Of a DNA stretch of 64,000 nt, positions 9,980 to 21,239 are shown one piece after another. The DNA is taken from NCBI GenBank assembly GCA_014529385.2, contig CM043967.1, positions 79,195,278 to 79,259,277 on the forward strand. Reading direction: 5' to 3'. The notes beneath the pieces were generated by a model. That model searched no databases and was not told the origin of the DNA. It saw only the letters and a list, made by a program, of their open reading frames with translations. Position numbers and translations under genes: made by a program. Numbering within the stretch: the stretch's first letter is position 1; each line of letters begins with the position of its first letter. The DNA is from Adiantum capillus-veneris (lineage: Eukaryota; Streptophyta; Polypodiopsida; Polypodiales; Pteridaceae).

Positions 9980-10570
9980 ATAAGACAAGTAGGTGCTTTG
10001 GGTAGGCAATATTGACAAGACATTTTGTATCTGCACATGCATTCAGAAAATGTTGGATGATAGAGCTCTAGCAGAGAAAGAATTACAAATGACAATAGGA
10101 ATTCAGTTATATAAAATTTAAATGAATAATGAAAAAAACATATATTTTTCAATAATATTCAAATTAATGATTAATTAATATTTTATTAATCATTGTATAT
10201 GTCGATATGTGAGATCGAAGGTACATAGATGCGAATAAATGTCGTTTGAAAGGATTTTCGATCTCTCCCTTTCTCTTTGTCTCTCTACCTATACACTCGC
10301 TCTCTCTAGTTAGCAACACATCCTTTCTTTACTATCTAGCTTGCACAAACACATACACTCTCTCTCTCTCTAACTATTCACACACACATATGTCAGTATT
10401 TCCGCTACTATTACCCTGGTATTTACCTTAATTATTACCATGTTTATTCTCGTAGAAAGATTTAGAAAATTTTAAATTTTAATTAAGAGATATAAAAACA
10501 TGAAACAACACTTAGCTATCTAGGATTACACTTGGTTACTGCTAAACTGATCACTATCACTTGATTAGCA
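9980..10570. other. No gene seen; AT-rich spacer with short CT/CA runs
   Basis: AT-rich DNA (10060-10240) and then a pyrimidine-rich part with (CT) and (CA) runs at 10350-10390. No frame with recognisable coding content. Confidence 0.5.
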
Positions 10571-10580
10571 TGTCACAAAA

Positions 10581-11051
10581 TTAGAGAGAGGAAGCGAGGG
10601 GAGAGAGAGATGAATGTATCACAAAATGTTTATGAATTATCTTCAAAAGATCCCTACAAGAAGCATCATCCAATTCTAAGCCCATGGCTCCTAAATCAAT
10701 AAAGAGAGAAACGAAATTGGTGTTTGTGGATGCGTTGGCTTCATCATCTTCGAATTCATCATCCTCCATCTCATAATCTTCATCATCATGAAAATCATAC
10801 TCGCTAAGACTTCCCGCCACCGGACTTGATTCATCGACCTCCCTCTCCTCTGTCTCCCCCTCATCCAAGGTAGGACTTGGAAGAGGGTCGAAGATGGTCT
10901 CTAGTACTTCATTAGCAGAAAAATTGTTCTCCCCCGAGGTGTTACGTGAATTAAAAACCAAAGTTTTGGCTGGTGGATTGCTCGGATATAGATGACCTAT
11001 AGAAGAGAAGCTCAAACTGAGTAACATTGGTATAATTAATTCTACACGCAA
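10581..11051 (-). pseudogene. CACTA relic 1: acidic C-terminal tail
   Basis: A 156-codon open frame with a strongly acidic middle (about residues 65-110: EGETEEREVDESSP, then DDEDYEMEDDEFEDDEA). An acidic tail follows the DUF4216-like part in relic 2 as well (40875-40636), so it is probably the real C-terminus of this family's transposase. The frame runs on past the acidic block into a less biased end. Confidence 0.55.
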
Positions 11052-11369
11052 ATAAGAATAAAAAAGTTACTCACTCATCTGCTCACAATTGCGTGGTAGA
11101 ACTAAATTGTCATACCTCCCTGTGTGATACACACTAGAGTCCACCATGTAGATGCCATTCTCATGTCCTCTAGACACATTTTCAAATTACTTGCACTCAA
11201 AGATGAAGGTATGAAAGGTTCTAAAATTAAACTTTAGTATCTTTTCAATACTTACACAATACCTGGCTTCATCACCATCTGTGTTAAAGTTGCCCATCAT
11301 GCCACAGTCCATGGTGGTTCTACGCTCGTCAATGTGGGACGTATGAAAGTGACGACCCTTTGACCACAT
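11050..11369 (-). pseudogene. CACTA relic 1: DUF4216-like segment
   Basis: The frame 11369-11187 ends FNFRTFHTFIFECK, the position where DUF4216 has its LFKCDW-type strand. Just after, HLVS- and YHTGRYDNLVLPRNCEQM (about 11140-11090) corresponds to the F-V-L-A-x-Q-A-x-Q-V-F-Y strand. The parallel in relic 2 (41189-40872) is clearer and supports the assignment. Decayed. Confidence 0.55.
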
Positions 11370-11455
11370 AGAGTTAAAGAAAAGGCACTACAAAATAAGA
11401 AAATATGTTCTATCAACTACAACGATACAATCAAGAAAAAACTTTACAATATGGT

Positions 11456-12440
11456 TTAGGTATATGAGTACTCTACCTTTGGTACACAACCTTCTGCATA
11501 CTCCCATTCTTTCTTGGTGGTGTCTTCTCTGTGCGCTTTTACCTCAATCATTCTCTTATGAATCCACTCCGCACTAATGAGATCAGGGAAACATGCAAGG
11601 TGTCTAGGCATTGGGGGTGCCCTTCTTCCTTGATCTACTTGTTTCCATGCTTCTCTCACTTGCAAACGCCTTTCCTTTGCCATTGTGCACAAGTCCATCC
11701 ACTTGGTCATAACCTTTGCATTGAGAATAAAAACGTTATTGACCACTCAAGATAGATTCATTTCCATGTTAAATAGTTTACCCTTTCCACTTGACAAGTG
11801 TGAAGTCAACCTTGCATCTTCCTTGTCTGACCACATGTGAGGAATTGAAGGATCAACTTGTGCCAATACTCTGAGATGTTAACAAAAATGCCTCTTGCAT
11901 GATCCATCCTTCGGCCATCCCTGTCTTTGGTTGAGACTGTAGTCAGACAAAATATTTGATTGAGAGTCTTTAAAAACCTCTCTAAGAAGAACATCCATCA
12001 TGCGTGCACTACTCCACATATAACGATCTTCTCCGCCATGTGAAACAAGAGGTGGATTTGACTAAGAAGGATCGATCAAGGAAATGAATCGTCAATGGCA
12101 AGGGATAGCATTTATTTCAATTTCCTTGGAGCTCACAAATCTGCAAGAAAACACACAAGTATTGCTAGTTGAGATTATTGTGTACATAAAAAAAGTGTAC
12201 TTGAGTGGAGTCTTGTGGTGTACCTTACTAGCTCTTTAAGTTTGAAAATAGCAGCCCTGAATTTCTTGTCTCGTGACATATACACATGCTCACCGGCAGA
12301 ATGAACTACAATGTATGTAAATTAGGGAAAAGGGAAAGTGAGAGAAAGTCATACACACAAACTACAGATAGAATAGGAAGAGGGAAATCACCTGAAGCAT
12401 CTTGTGCCAATCTTGGGACTTCAACCCATACAATTGAACG
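11456..12440 (-). pseudogene. CACTA relic 1: region between core and DUF4216
   Basis: Starts with the segment GLKSQDWHKMLQ at about 12430-12395, matching GLKSHDWHKCL in relic 3, the typical G-x-K-S-H-D-x-H box downstream of the TNP2 core. 11994-11806 (MDVLL-type start, DPSIPHMW) is matched by 41997-41694 in relic 2 (DPKMPRMW). The 96-codon frame 11746-11456 (VREAWKQVDQGRR, ACFPDLISAEWIHKRMIEV) has no domain name that I can give. Inactive. Confidence 0.65.
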
Positions 12441-12490
12441 CTTTCACCCTTGTTCACTTTTGTGAATGCCCCCTTTAGCAACCTCATGTA

Positions 12491-13760
12491 TCATGTTGGT
12501 GTGAGGATAGATACAATGGTACCCTTCACTTTGTCTAATTCTCCTCTGGCTAGCATCCATGGTGCTTTAGGAAGCACAATCTTCCCATTGGGGACATGGC
12601 ATGGAGTAGCAGAGATGGGGATACGTTTCAAGACCCTCAAATCCTCTGTCACACCCAACGATTCCTTCTTGCCAATAATGTGGTCCCACAGTGTTTGGGA
12701 TACATTCTTGAATATGTGCATGGGATCCAAGAGGTGTTGTACTTTTAAGTCCTTCCAACATGGAAGCCTTAAAAATATGGAATACCTTGACATACCTTTT
12801 GGTGAAGGAAACGGATCCGGATTGTTGTTGTAGTGCTCTTCCCAAATGGTTGCCCAATTTTCCATCGTGAGCTTTAGAGATGTCTTCCCATTTGTTGGAG
12901 CCTTGTAGTGCTTACTATGACCTTTGGGTAAAAAATGATGGGTTGTTTTATAGATTACCTTGCGCAACTTTCACTAATGATGGCCCGCAAGGAGGACATG
13001 CAATGTGACCCGATGTGGACAACCTTGCATACATATCATATAGGTAGAGAGAGAGAAAACTAAAGGGAGAGAGAATAGAGAGAGAAGGAGAAGGGAGATA
13101 CCAAAAATCTCTCCAAGACTAGGATAGTCATGCATAGTCCACATAAGGATTCCCCTCACAATGGCTTCTCTACTGCCCTTTGCAAGTGAGACATCTACAA
13201 TAGAAATGCTTCTCCATAACTCCTCAATGAGGGGCTCGAGGTAGACATCAATATTTGACACTTTGTATTTCCCTGGCACAAGCAAGGAAAGAAGTATATT
13301 TTCGTTCTTGGTTGTCTCCCATGGTGGAATATTGTAGTTGACGATCACCACAGGCCAAGTACTTCATGAAGTAGACTTAGTGCCAAAGGGGTTTACACCA
13401 TCACTTGCTAACCCAAGCGTCAAGTGTCGAGGATCCAACCCAAACTCTGGCCATTGAGTTTTGATGTGCCTCCATATAGGTTAATTGGTAGAGACACACA
13501 TCATTCCATCATCTGAGCGGTGGTTAGCGTGCCACACAAGAAGCTCCATGGTAGACTTGATTTTAAACACGTGTTGAAAGCGAGGAATTTATGAAAAATG
13601 TCTCAATACCTTGTGGGGTAATTGTGCGTTGCTCACTCCGGTCTTGTATCATGATTGGCACATGGGACATGAGATAGCATGTGCGTGCTCATTGCCATAT
13701 AGCATGCAATCATTGACGCATGCATGGATGTGCTCATACTCCATTCCAAGTGTAGTGACA
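12491..13760 (-). pseudogene. CACTA relic 1: Transposase_21 (TNP2) core
   Basis: Successive minus-strand segments match the TNP2 core in order: CVNDCMLYGNEHA and CPMC (13740-13650), VLRHFS / IPRFQHVF, MELLVWHANHRSDDGMM, WPEFGLDPRHLTLGLASDG (about 13440-13385), VVIVNYNIPPW (13350), LLSLLVPGKYKVSNIDVYL, LMWTMHDYPSLGE, and in 12967-12491 HHFLPKGHSKHY, RLPCWKDLKVQHLLDPMHIF and VLPKAPWML. This is the DNA-binding/catalytic region of En/Spm transposases, which cut and paste elements with CACTA ends. Frame changes at about 13360 and 12970 and stops upstream show it is inactive. Confidence 0.88.
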
Positions 13761-14099
13761 TACGATCTAGCTCATTGATGATCTAGAGGCATGTGGTGAT
13801 CTTTTGGCTACATTTTGTCCATCAAAATACAAAAAACATGAAAATTAATACAATTGCAAGGAGGCGGCACCAAAAGGTGAGAGAGATGTATAAGACGCCA
13901 TATTTGAATCTTACCCAAGGAGTGCATCGACACTTGCATTGCTCCAACCAAATTTTTCTTGCAAGTTGAGGACTTCCAACGGTGCCCGAAGCACCGAGTA
14001 TTGTGTGCACCATTGTAAAGAGTTGTTCGAACCCTTGCCATCAACCTGTCCTCCATTGTCGCTGCATGTTGAGTGCATGACTGGATATCCTCCTTGCAC

Positions 14100-14484
14100 A
14101 CGTCACATTCATGAGCCAATAACTCATCACACATGTCGAATAGGTGCTCATCCTCTACCTCAAAGTGCAACTGAGACGCCACAGGATTGTCGAAGTAGAG
14201 CTAGTGGGAGGATCACCATGTGGTGCACCCAATTCATCCAAATGCTCTTGCCTTTGTCGTTCGGCCTGGCGTGTCGATGCACCACCACCGAACATAGATC
14301 GATGGGGTACCTCCTCAAGTGAGGGGTGAGTGGTGCTCTCATCTCTCGGAGCTCTTTTTTTAGGATGGCAAAGACCTTCGTTCTCCACGTGCTTCAATGT
14401 AATGTGCCTCGAGCGAGGGATTGCCCTTTTGAACTTGACGCAAGGACAAGGGAGTTTGTCCTTGAGCCATTGTCCTTGAGCCAC
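14100..14484 (-). pseudogene. CACTA relic 1: N-terminal Transpos_assoc-like region
   Basis: The minus-strand frame 14484-14155 begins near MAQGQWLKDK and contains LPCPCVKFKRAI, then HITLKHVENEGLC. The spacing C-x-C ... H-x5-G resembles the small zinc-binding Transpos_assoc domain that starts many plant CACTA transposases (I-x-CPC-x2-C ... V-x2-HL-x3-GF). One cysteine position is replaced, consistent with decay. Downstream, 14182-13808 encodes the acidic stretch usually placed between this domain and the core. Confidence 0.6.
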
Positions 14485-14559
14485 CGATCGCGTTCAGGGC
14501 CTCTAGGGGGGGCACGATCATCCCAATCAACGTCCTACACACACACAAAAGAAAGAGGA

Positions 14560-15360
14560 TGTTTAGGTCAAAACATTGATATTTAGTCATATTTGCTCTA
14601 AAAAATAAACAATTAATTAGAAAAAAAATTACACATTTCAATAAAAAAGAGAAATGACTATAAATTGAAAGAGAATAAAGTACAATGAGTGCTACAAATT
14701 TCTTTAACTAAAGTAGAATCGGTGTGCGCACTAAATGGGTTAATTTTTTAATCGCGGGTATCTAAAAGTACTTTAAAAATGCACTTAGAAAACATCTAAA
14801 ATCACTACAAAAAAAGTAGTCATAAAAAAATTAAAAGTGCTCATTAAAAAATTCAAAAGTCTAAAAATGACATTATTGATATCTAAGGGTAGAGGGAGTG
14901 GTTTGCACCCCCCTCCCCGGCTATCTCGCATACATTTATATGTTTGAAATAATGTTGCACGGTAATAATCGCGGTAATGAATGGTGCCTAAAAGAGGAAG
15001 AAGGGCATAGTATGCCACGTTTTTGCGGCATACTGTGCCCTCTTCCTCTCTTCCATCGCACATGCTCCAAGCTCCCTCCTCCCTACTCCACCTCCCACAC
15101 CCTCACACTCTCTCCCCCTTGTCCATCTCTCTCCACCTTCTCCCTCACACAAACACAACAACACCCATGCACACACACACACACATTTTGGTTTAGGGTT
15201 TGAGGAGGAATTTCGGTTCGTTTGCAATGGAGTTATCGAAGGGGGTTTACCGCGATTGTCTTTGGATGCTCAACCTAATGGACAACCATTCTCTACACCT
15301 TAAGGTAATTGCAAAACATTGCCCCCCTCCCCCCCCCCCTTCCCCTATTGTATTCTACTC
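14560..15360. other. Gene-free AT-rich spacer with a strong hairpin
   Basis: No coding sequence recognised. It holds a CACTACAAAAAAAGTAG motif at 14803 that looks like a CACTA terminus but points the wrong way for relic 1, and the hairpin at 14993-15049 described separately. Confidence 0.5.
14993..15049. repeat. Short foldback: 23-24 bp arms, 10 bp loop
   Basis: The left arm 14993-15016 (AGAGGAAGAAGGGCATAGTA plus TGCC) and right arm 15027-15049 are reverse complements except for one extra base and one mismatch. In RNA this would be a compact stem of about 23 bp. It could be a tiny MITE remnant or a small-RNA hairpin; the sequence alone does not decide. Confidence 0.7.
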
Positions 15361-15364
15361 CACA

Positions 15365-15810
<446 letters not shown>

Positions 15811-16385
15811 GCACGAAGTCCTCTACGCATTGATGTAAAGATAGAAATTTTCAGAGTTATGGAAGGCGTTTTTGTAGCAGCATTTTCAAGGTCTTTTGCA
15901 AACCAAATTTTAGTGTCTTTAAGAAGCCTTGATTGCTTGAGGAGTTTGATTCGGTCCACCTTGGTCTTGAATGTGAGGATTGTATGGTTAGTGCATCGAT
16001 GTTCTTTGGATGCAGGCAAAGGATTCATGAAACTCGAGATCCCCCTCACCTTTCCAATGTGGACATTGAGGGCTAAATCCTCTTGTCCTTGTTATTCGCG
16101 TAGCATGGACACCACACAATCTTCAACCTTGTGTAGGATGACCTTTTGCACTTGATTCTTGACCGTCTTGGCGAGAGAAGTCTATACCTCTTCCTTTGTT
16201 TTGTTGAGCTTGACCTCCATCTGTTCCATCTCTTCCTTCTTGCAGTTCTTCATTGCGGTGAGCGTATCCTCGATGACCGCGAGTCTCTGTTTCAACTCAT
16301 TGTTCTCCTTGCGGAGTCTTTTGACTTCACTTTGAAGAAGGGCAGTGTTGTCCATCTTCGGGGGGTGTTGCCACAACCTCGGCAA
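15811..16385 (-). pseudogene. Coiled-coil protein fragment resembling a LINE ORF1
   Basis: The minus-strand frame 16385-16182 starts MPRLWQHPPKMDNTALLQ and then shows a classical heptad coiled coil (EVKRLRKENNELKQRLAVIE ... EEMEQMEVKLNK). After a TAG the same reading direction continues with a globular piece at about 16049-15850 containing FKTKVDRIKLLKQSRLLKD and KIWFAKDL. A coiled coil followed by a strand pair ending in F-x-x-D-L is the layout of L1-type ORF1 RNA-binding proteins. The similarity is structural and by eye. It is bounded by (CT)n on both sides in its own orientation, like the LINE at 45.16 kb. Confidence 0.4.
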
Positions 16386-16565
16386 AAGAGAGCTTACCTC
16401 GGGATGAGGCCTGAGTCACCATGGTTGTTGTGCTCGAAAGTATCGATGCCAGCCAAGAGTAGCTCCATGTGACTCACTGCTTTTACTCAAATCGTGCTCA
16501 TAAGGATTTCGGAGCCCCAAGGGGCGCTTCTTCTTTTTCTCAAAATGAAACCCAAGGAACAAGGG

Positions 16566-16750
16566 CTAGCAGGGACAGTCGGGGGTAACAGAGCAGGGTC
16601 CTATTGCATTTCCAATTGGGGGCGAGCAGGGACAATGGGGGGCAACAGAGTAGGGCCGAGTACTGTCAGTCAGGAGGCGAGCAGGGACAGTTGAGGGCAA
16701 CAAAGTTGGGCTGCATTGCGTTGCCACTTGAGGGCAAGCACGGATGCAAT
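16566..16750. repeat. Minisatellite, ~56-bp unit, about 3.3 copies
   Basis: GAGCAGGGACA-type starts recur at 16567, 16624 and 16679, with a decayed fourth at about 16735; each is followed by G-rich sequence and GGCAACA(G/A)AG. The spacing is 55-57 bp. It lies upstream, in transcription sense, of the coiled-coil ORF and could be its leader. Confidence 0.75.
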
Positions 16751-16866
16751 GCTGGTTGGGGTTGGGCTCTCTGTTAACGCCCCCCCATAGGGAAGTCGCT
16801 CGCAAAGGGGGAGGCTGGGGAAGGCATGAAGGAGGAGGCGGCGACTCTAGGGCAGAGAGCTAAGGA

Positions 16867-16867
<1 letters not shown>

Positions 16868-16928
<61 letters not shown>

Positions 16929-16950
16929 GGAGAGGTAGATAGAGGGAAAG

Positions 16951-17010
<60 letters not shown>

Positions 17011-17031
17011 GGAGAGGTAGATAGAGGCAAA

Positions 17032-17062
<31 letters not shown>

Positions 17063-17096
17063 GGAAAGAGAGAGAGAGAGAGAGGAAGATAAATAA
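16868..17096. repeat. (GA)n microsatellite with a repeated interruption
   Basis: Long GA runs broken twice by nearly the same block (GATGGAGGGAGAGGTAGATA, at 16921 and 17004), so a larger ~85-bp unit has itself been duplicated. Confidence 0.9.
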
Positions 17097-17099
17097 ATA

Positions 17100-18850
17100 G
17101 GGAGATAAAGAAAAATGGCTGTAGTCAAAGCAACCATTTTATGTTGTGTGTAGTGCGGGCATGCTCCCACTTTGATAGATCAAGGGTTTTGAAAAAGACC
17201 TTGTTTACATGAAGCCGATAGAATTCAAAACTTACTTTCTACTCTCTTCTTCTTACCTTCTCTATCTTTATCTCTCTCTTACTATCTCTTTCTCCCCATG
17301 GACGCGGCATAAAGTTGGCCTGATTTGAATGGTACTGTACCTCAGAATGGAGGTAGGCATGCAATGTGCACAGTAATCCCTCGAACAAGGAGTGGCTCCG
17401 AAGAGATGCTATGCAAGAAGCACAATAAAGAAGATCTTCTTCAAAGCACTCAACAAAAGCAGGAGCACTCTCGCGCTGCGCACAACACAAATTGATCGCT
17501 ACATTTGCAAACATAGCTCTTTATCTCCACTCAAAACGATGGCTACAAATTTACGTAATTGTATATATATTTGTGTGTACATATATATTTGTTTATGCAC
17601 TAATGTAGGGAGTAAGTACGAGAGCATATCACCCGAAGGTTATGCGCTTCCTCTTGGGTATATTCCTTTTTTACTCATGGCCTTGCGGTCATTGATCCAG
17701 TCATGCATGGATTACCACAACATACCTTTGGTTTTACCACAGTTGAGACTGTGATGATATCTAAAGAGGTGTCACTTCACCTTTGGCACTACTAGCCCCT
17801 ACTTAGGTCTACTAGTATGTATATATATCAACGTGCTTGTATGCCTATATAATTGTGTACGTATGTATATATGAGTGAGTAGAAGGAGAAATCTAAACCT
17901 CATATTTCTCTTTGTTATGTAGATGTTAGATGAGAGACCACCTAGTGGTGAGCAGCCATCTGGCTCTTTGTTTGCATGGTTCACATCTAGGTGGGCTCCG
18001 ACCCGAGATGGCAATCCCCTCCATTGGACCCGAGTCTTGAGGCGGTGAAAAAAAGAATGTGTGTTATAATTTTTTTTATTTGCAGGCATGGACATCCTAC
18101 ACCTACTCTACTCAAGTTCCTCCACCGGTCATAGATCCAAACCTATAGTGGGCTATCTCTTTATGAGACCAGTACCTCCGTTTGATGGAGGGATTGTTTG
18201 CATGCTACACTCCGCAAAACCTTGCAACCTATGGTCTTTCTCCACAATCCACACCAGGAGGGAGTCAGGGAGGGACTCCTTACATCCAGAGCCTCGCACC
18301 GACGGTGTCAGGGGATATGTGTTTGAAACGTGAGCCGGTGGGCCTTTGACTGTGGGAGGTGTGCCGGAGAGAGAACGAGAACAACAAATGAAAATTTCTC
18401 AGACAATCACTGTAGTCTTCAATTAATTAATTCAAGCTTTCAGTAAAATGTAATCAGTAGCCAAGGCAGGCTGTTAGCAGCATTGTCACTTGGATCCGCT
18501 GAAAATTAGGAGTTTAAGTTCCCTTTTTACAAAATTAACCGGGCCGTTAACAACAGCAGTGCTTAAGATGATGATTAATCAACCTTCAGACTGATGTCGA
18601 TGAAGAAATTTTTTTACTGTCGCTTTATCGTGGCTCCGACAGCTCTTGGATTCTGCAAATTTTAATTTTCTATGTTGATCTTTCCCTACTTTAATAGTAC
18701 TCAAGAGCTCTCTTTTTCCTACTGCCTCAATTACCATCCATATCTCTATGTGGCATTATTTGCTTGTCTAATCTTGTCTTGATAGCTCTCCTTGAGATCC
18801 TTCCTTCTTGCCTTGCGTTGTCAAAATTCGAGGTCTGATTGCTCTTCGCC
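17100..18850. other. No gene recognised
   Basis: Short frames only. 18088-18333 (plus strand, 81 codons) has no domain I know. AT-rich microsatellite-like tracts occur at 17560-17600 and 17815-17880. The rest is unassigned. Confidence 0.4.
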
Positions 18851-18944
18851 CAAACGCTTATCTGTTCTTGCCCACCAAAGTCGAGAGAGAGAGTCTTAAA
18901 GCCCTCACTATAGACAAGATTGAGTCCTCTTCTCCTCTTAGTCG

Positions 18945-19115
18945 AGAGCGAGAGAGAGCCTTTTTTTTGACCTTGTTCTTCTCAAAAGAGAGAGACCCAC
19001 TTTGATTTTCCTTCTGCTTTCCCTCTTTGCCTCGTTGAGGACGAGAGAAAGCAAGAGAAAGCCTCCCCTCTTTGCTTGTTTTGCTGCTTTGCTTGTTTTG
19101 TTAGCTAGGGACGAG

Positions 19116-19168
<53 letters not shown>

Positions 19169-19265
19169 TTCTTGTTTTGCTAGCCAAGGACGAGAGGAGG
19201 AGAGAGAGAGAGAGCTTTGCTTGTTTTGCTAGCCGAGGATAAGAGCGAGAGAGAGAAATCTTTGC
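18945..19265. repeat. GA microsatellite interleaved with a TTGCTTGTTTTGCTAGCC minisatellite
   Basis: The block TTGCTTGTTTTGCTAGCC(G/A)AGGA or a variant occurs at about 19080, 19165, 19215 and partly at 19262, each followed by GA runs of different length (the longest 19110-19165). A composite unit therefore expanded with its internal GA run. Confidence 0.75.
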
Positions 19266-19856
19266 TTGTTTCTCCTTCTCGAGCACCCAACCTTTCCTCC
19301 TCTTCCGTCGTCACCCTACAACCCTCCACACGTTCCTTTTTCTCCTCTCTTGCATGCCCTAAAAAAGAACCCCTATTTTAAGCTTGCCACCTCCCTTAGC
19401 AACAATGGTTTCGTTGTTGCTAGGGAGCATAAAAACGCCCTCAAGATTACATGGCAGTACACTTTTTCAACTACGCCGTTTGTTACAAAATTGTCCCCAA
19501 ATAGGTGCATCATGGCGAGGTAAGTGTTTCTCATTTCTGTTGTGAGCTCATCCGAGCATCACCCCTGACAACGCGATCACCTCTTCTTCCTGCACCCTAC
19601 TCGTCGCCTGCACGCCATCTCCCCTTCACACTTTTTTTTTGCACTTAACAGTGGGCGGCCACCTTCCATTGACTTGAGTGGCTTTTGGGCCTCATTGGGC
19701 GGCCATTTCTCCTTAGTGGCCGGTATTTGGCCTTATTTGGGTGGGTGGGCCTTAAAGGGCACCCCATTTGGCATATATCGACCAAAGCATCGCCAAGCTC
19801 AACAACTCTCTCCAGTAGCCATCAACTAACAATATCGTCGTGAATTTTGATGCTCA

Positions 19857-20069
19857 TCAAAAGTATTGAATAGTGCCACAAGCCCGCAAGATGCAAGTAT
19901 AAGTAATTCCATTTAAAGAATGGCCTTCCCTTCGCATTCCGTTAAGGACACGAGCATGGCTTGGAACGACAAGCAATAGACTGGCACCAAAACATCTGCT
20001 AACACATAGTTGCCAACTGACACACACGTTACATTGTTTTGACCCGTGTTCAGATTGATGCACAGTCAC
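19857..20069 (-). pseudogene. Pentatricopeptide-repeat (PPR) protein fragment
   Basis: The minus-strand frame ends with MRREGHSLNGITYTCILRAC followed by G, which fits one helix-turn-helix PPR repeat (M-x-R-E-G-x-x-x-N-x-I-T-Y-x-x-I-L-x-A-C-G). Upstream in another frame VSVGNYVLADV resembles the preceding repeat's start, so the piece spans parts of two repeats with a frameshift. PPR proteins bind organellar RNA and are hugely expanded in land plants. Only about 40-60 residues survive and there is no start or neighbouring repeat, so this is a dead scrap, perhaps captured by a transposon. Confidence 0.5.
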
Positions 20070-20458
20070 TTTCTGCTAGCCCCATATACTGAGTACTACC
20101 CCAAGAATTGTGTCAAGCTCGAAAAAACACCAAATGGCATATCGACTAGGCGACCGGCCTGGCACGGAACTGGCCTCCAGGGAAACTTAAATTGGCGATA
20201 ACTTGGCGATCAGATCTCCGATTATACTGATCTGAAAAGACCGATGTGCTCCACAAAGTGAGCAATACAGGCCAATGCACAACTTATTTTTGTCCCCTCA
20301 GCTGTAGTTGCCCAATCCGGTACGGATCTGCAATTCACTCAAACTTCAACCTGCCATAACTTTCTCACCGTAGCTCCAGTCGATGAGCCATAAAGATAGT
20401 CCGGTAGAGCACTGCAAGCACTGTAGTTCAAGATCACAAACTCCCATCTGTGCTCACT

Positions 20459-21232
20459 TTAACACTAGAATGGTAACCTAACAAGACATAAAAGTGTCCT
20501 TTCAAGACCCATAGAAACTACTCAATATCTAGCCAAGTTTGTAGTCTATGATTAGATATGGTTACTACCTACAACATACACACAATTGGCCAAAGAAACT
20601 AGAAATATTGAGAAAGTTATACTTGCTACTCTAAAATGTATCGTATTCTTCGGCAAATCAAAAAACTCAACCATCATCATATACTATGCTATATAGCATA
20701 TTAGGTCCCCCAAAACTCAAGGAAGATTAGCTTTATGTTATATATTACACTTACTCAATCAAAATTGAATTTTGATATCAAGGAAGCCCCCAAAAAAATC
20801 ATAAAAGTGCTAATTTTGGCCAAAAAACAAGATTATGCAATTCTTGTAAATTGGTCATAACTTTCAATTGTAACACTTACAAGCATCAAAACATGTTGAG
20901 AACTATGAAGGCCTAACCTCTAGCCATCTAAACCTCACAAACATGAAGTTTAGAGTGGTATAGTTGCCAAAAATTGAAAAAAAGCCAAAAACAGGACCCG
21001 TTTTTTCACACAGTTTAGGTTCAAAAATGTTGTGCAAGAGTAAGGTTAATGGTGAGATCGATACTCCAAAAAAAATGCTAAGTTTTTTTTAGCTCATAAG
21101 GAAACTTTGTGGATATATAGCACCTAGAAATCCATTCTCATACTCTTCAAATAATTCAAGAAAATTGGTCACTTAACAGGACACAAAAGTGTCCAAGGAC
21201 ATAAAAGTGTCCTCTTACCATTCTAGTGTTAA
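20459..21232. mobile_element. TTAA-flanked MITE, short member (766 bp between TTAAs)
   Basis: Left end TTAA-CACTAGAATGGTAACC at 20459 and right end TTACCATTCTAGTG-TTAA ending at 21232 are perfect inverted repeats over at least 14 bp plus the TTAA. Just inside each end lie hairpin motifs GGACA-N6-TGTCC (one at left with a variant base, two at right, 21178-21212). It encodes no protein. The second, longer member at 43346-44692 has the same ends and interior. TTAA target duplication points to the piggyBac superfamily, but the CACTAG terminus is not the usual piggyBac CCC end, so superfamily is tentative. Confidence 0.8.
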
Positions 21233-21239
21233 GAATACT

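Larger units (their letters stand above)
10581..14500 (-). mobile_element. CACTA (En/Spm) element relic 1, TNP2-type transposase region
   Basis: On the minus strand one finds, in the order expected for TNP2 proteins, a cysteine-containing N-terminal Transpos_assoc-like segment (14390-14480), the LNLQEKFGWSN segment (about 13960), the Transposase_21 core (13760-12491), a linker (12440-11456), a DUF4216-like part (11369-11050) and an acidic C-terminus (11051-10581). Numerous stops and frame changes make it non-functional. I could not find convincing terminal inverted repeats. The same family is represented at 2629-2878, 39423-42071 and 50340-51130. Confidence 0.85.

Noticed and set aside
14803-14819. 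CACTACAAAAAAAGTAG as the terminus of CACTA relic 1
   Set aside because: A right-hand end should read ...TAGTG on the plus strand; this points the other way and no partner end was found.
20463-21228. Non-autonomous CACTA element because the end reads CACTAG
   Set aside because: CACTA elements make 3-bp target duplications; here the flanks are TTAA in both copies and no 3-bp direct duplication fits.
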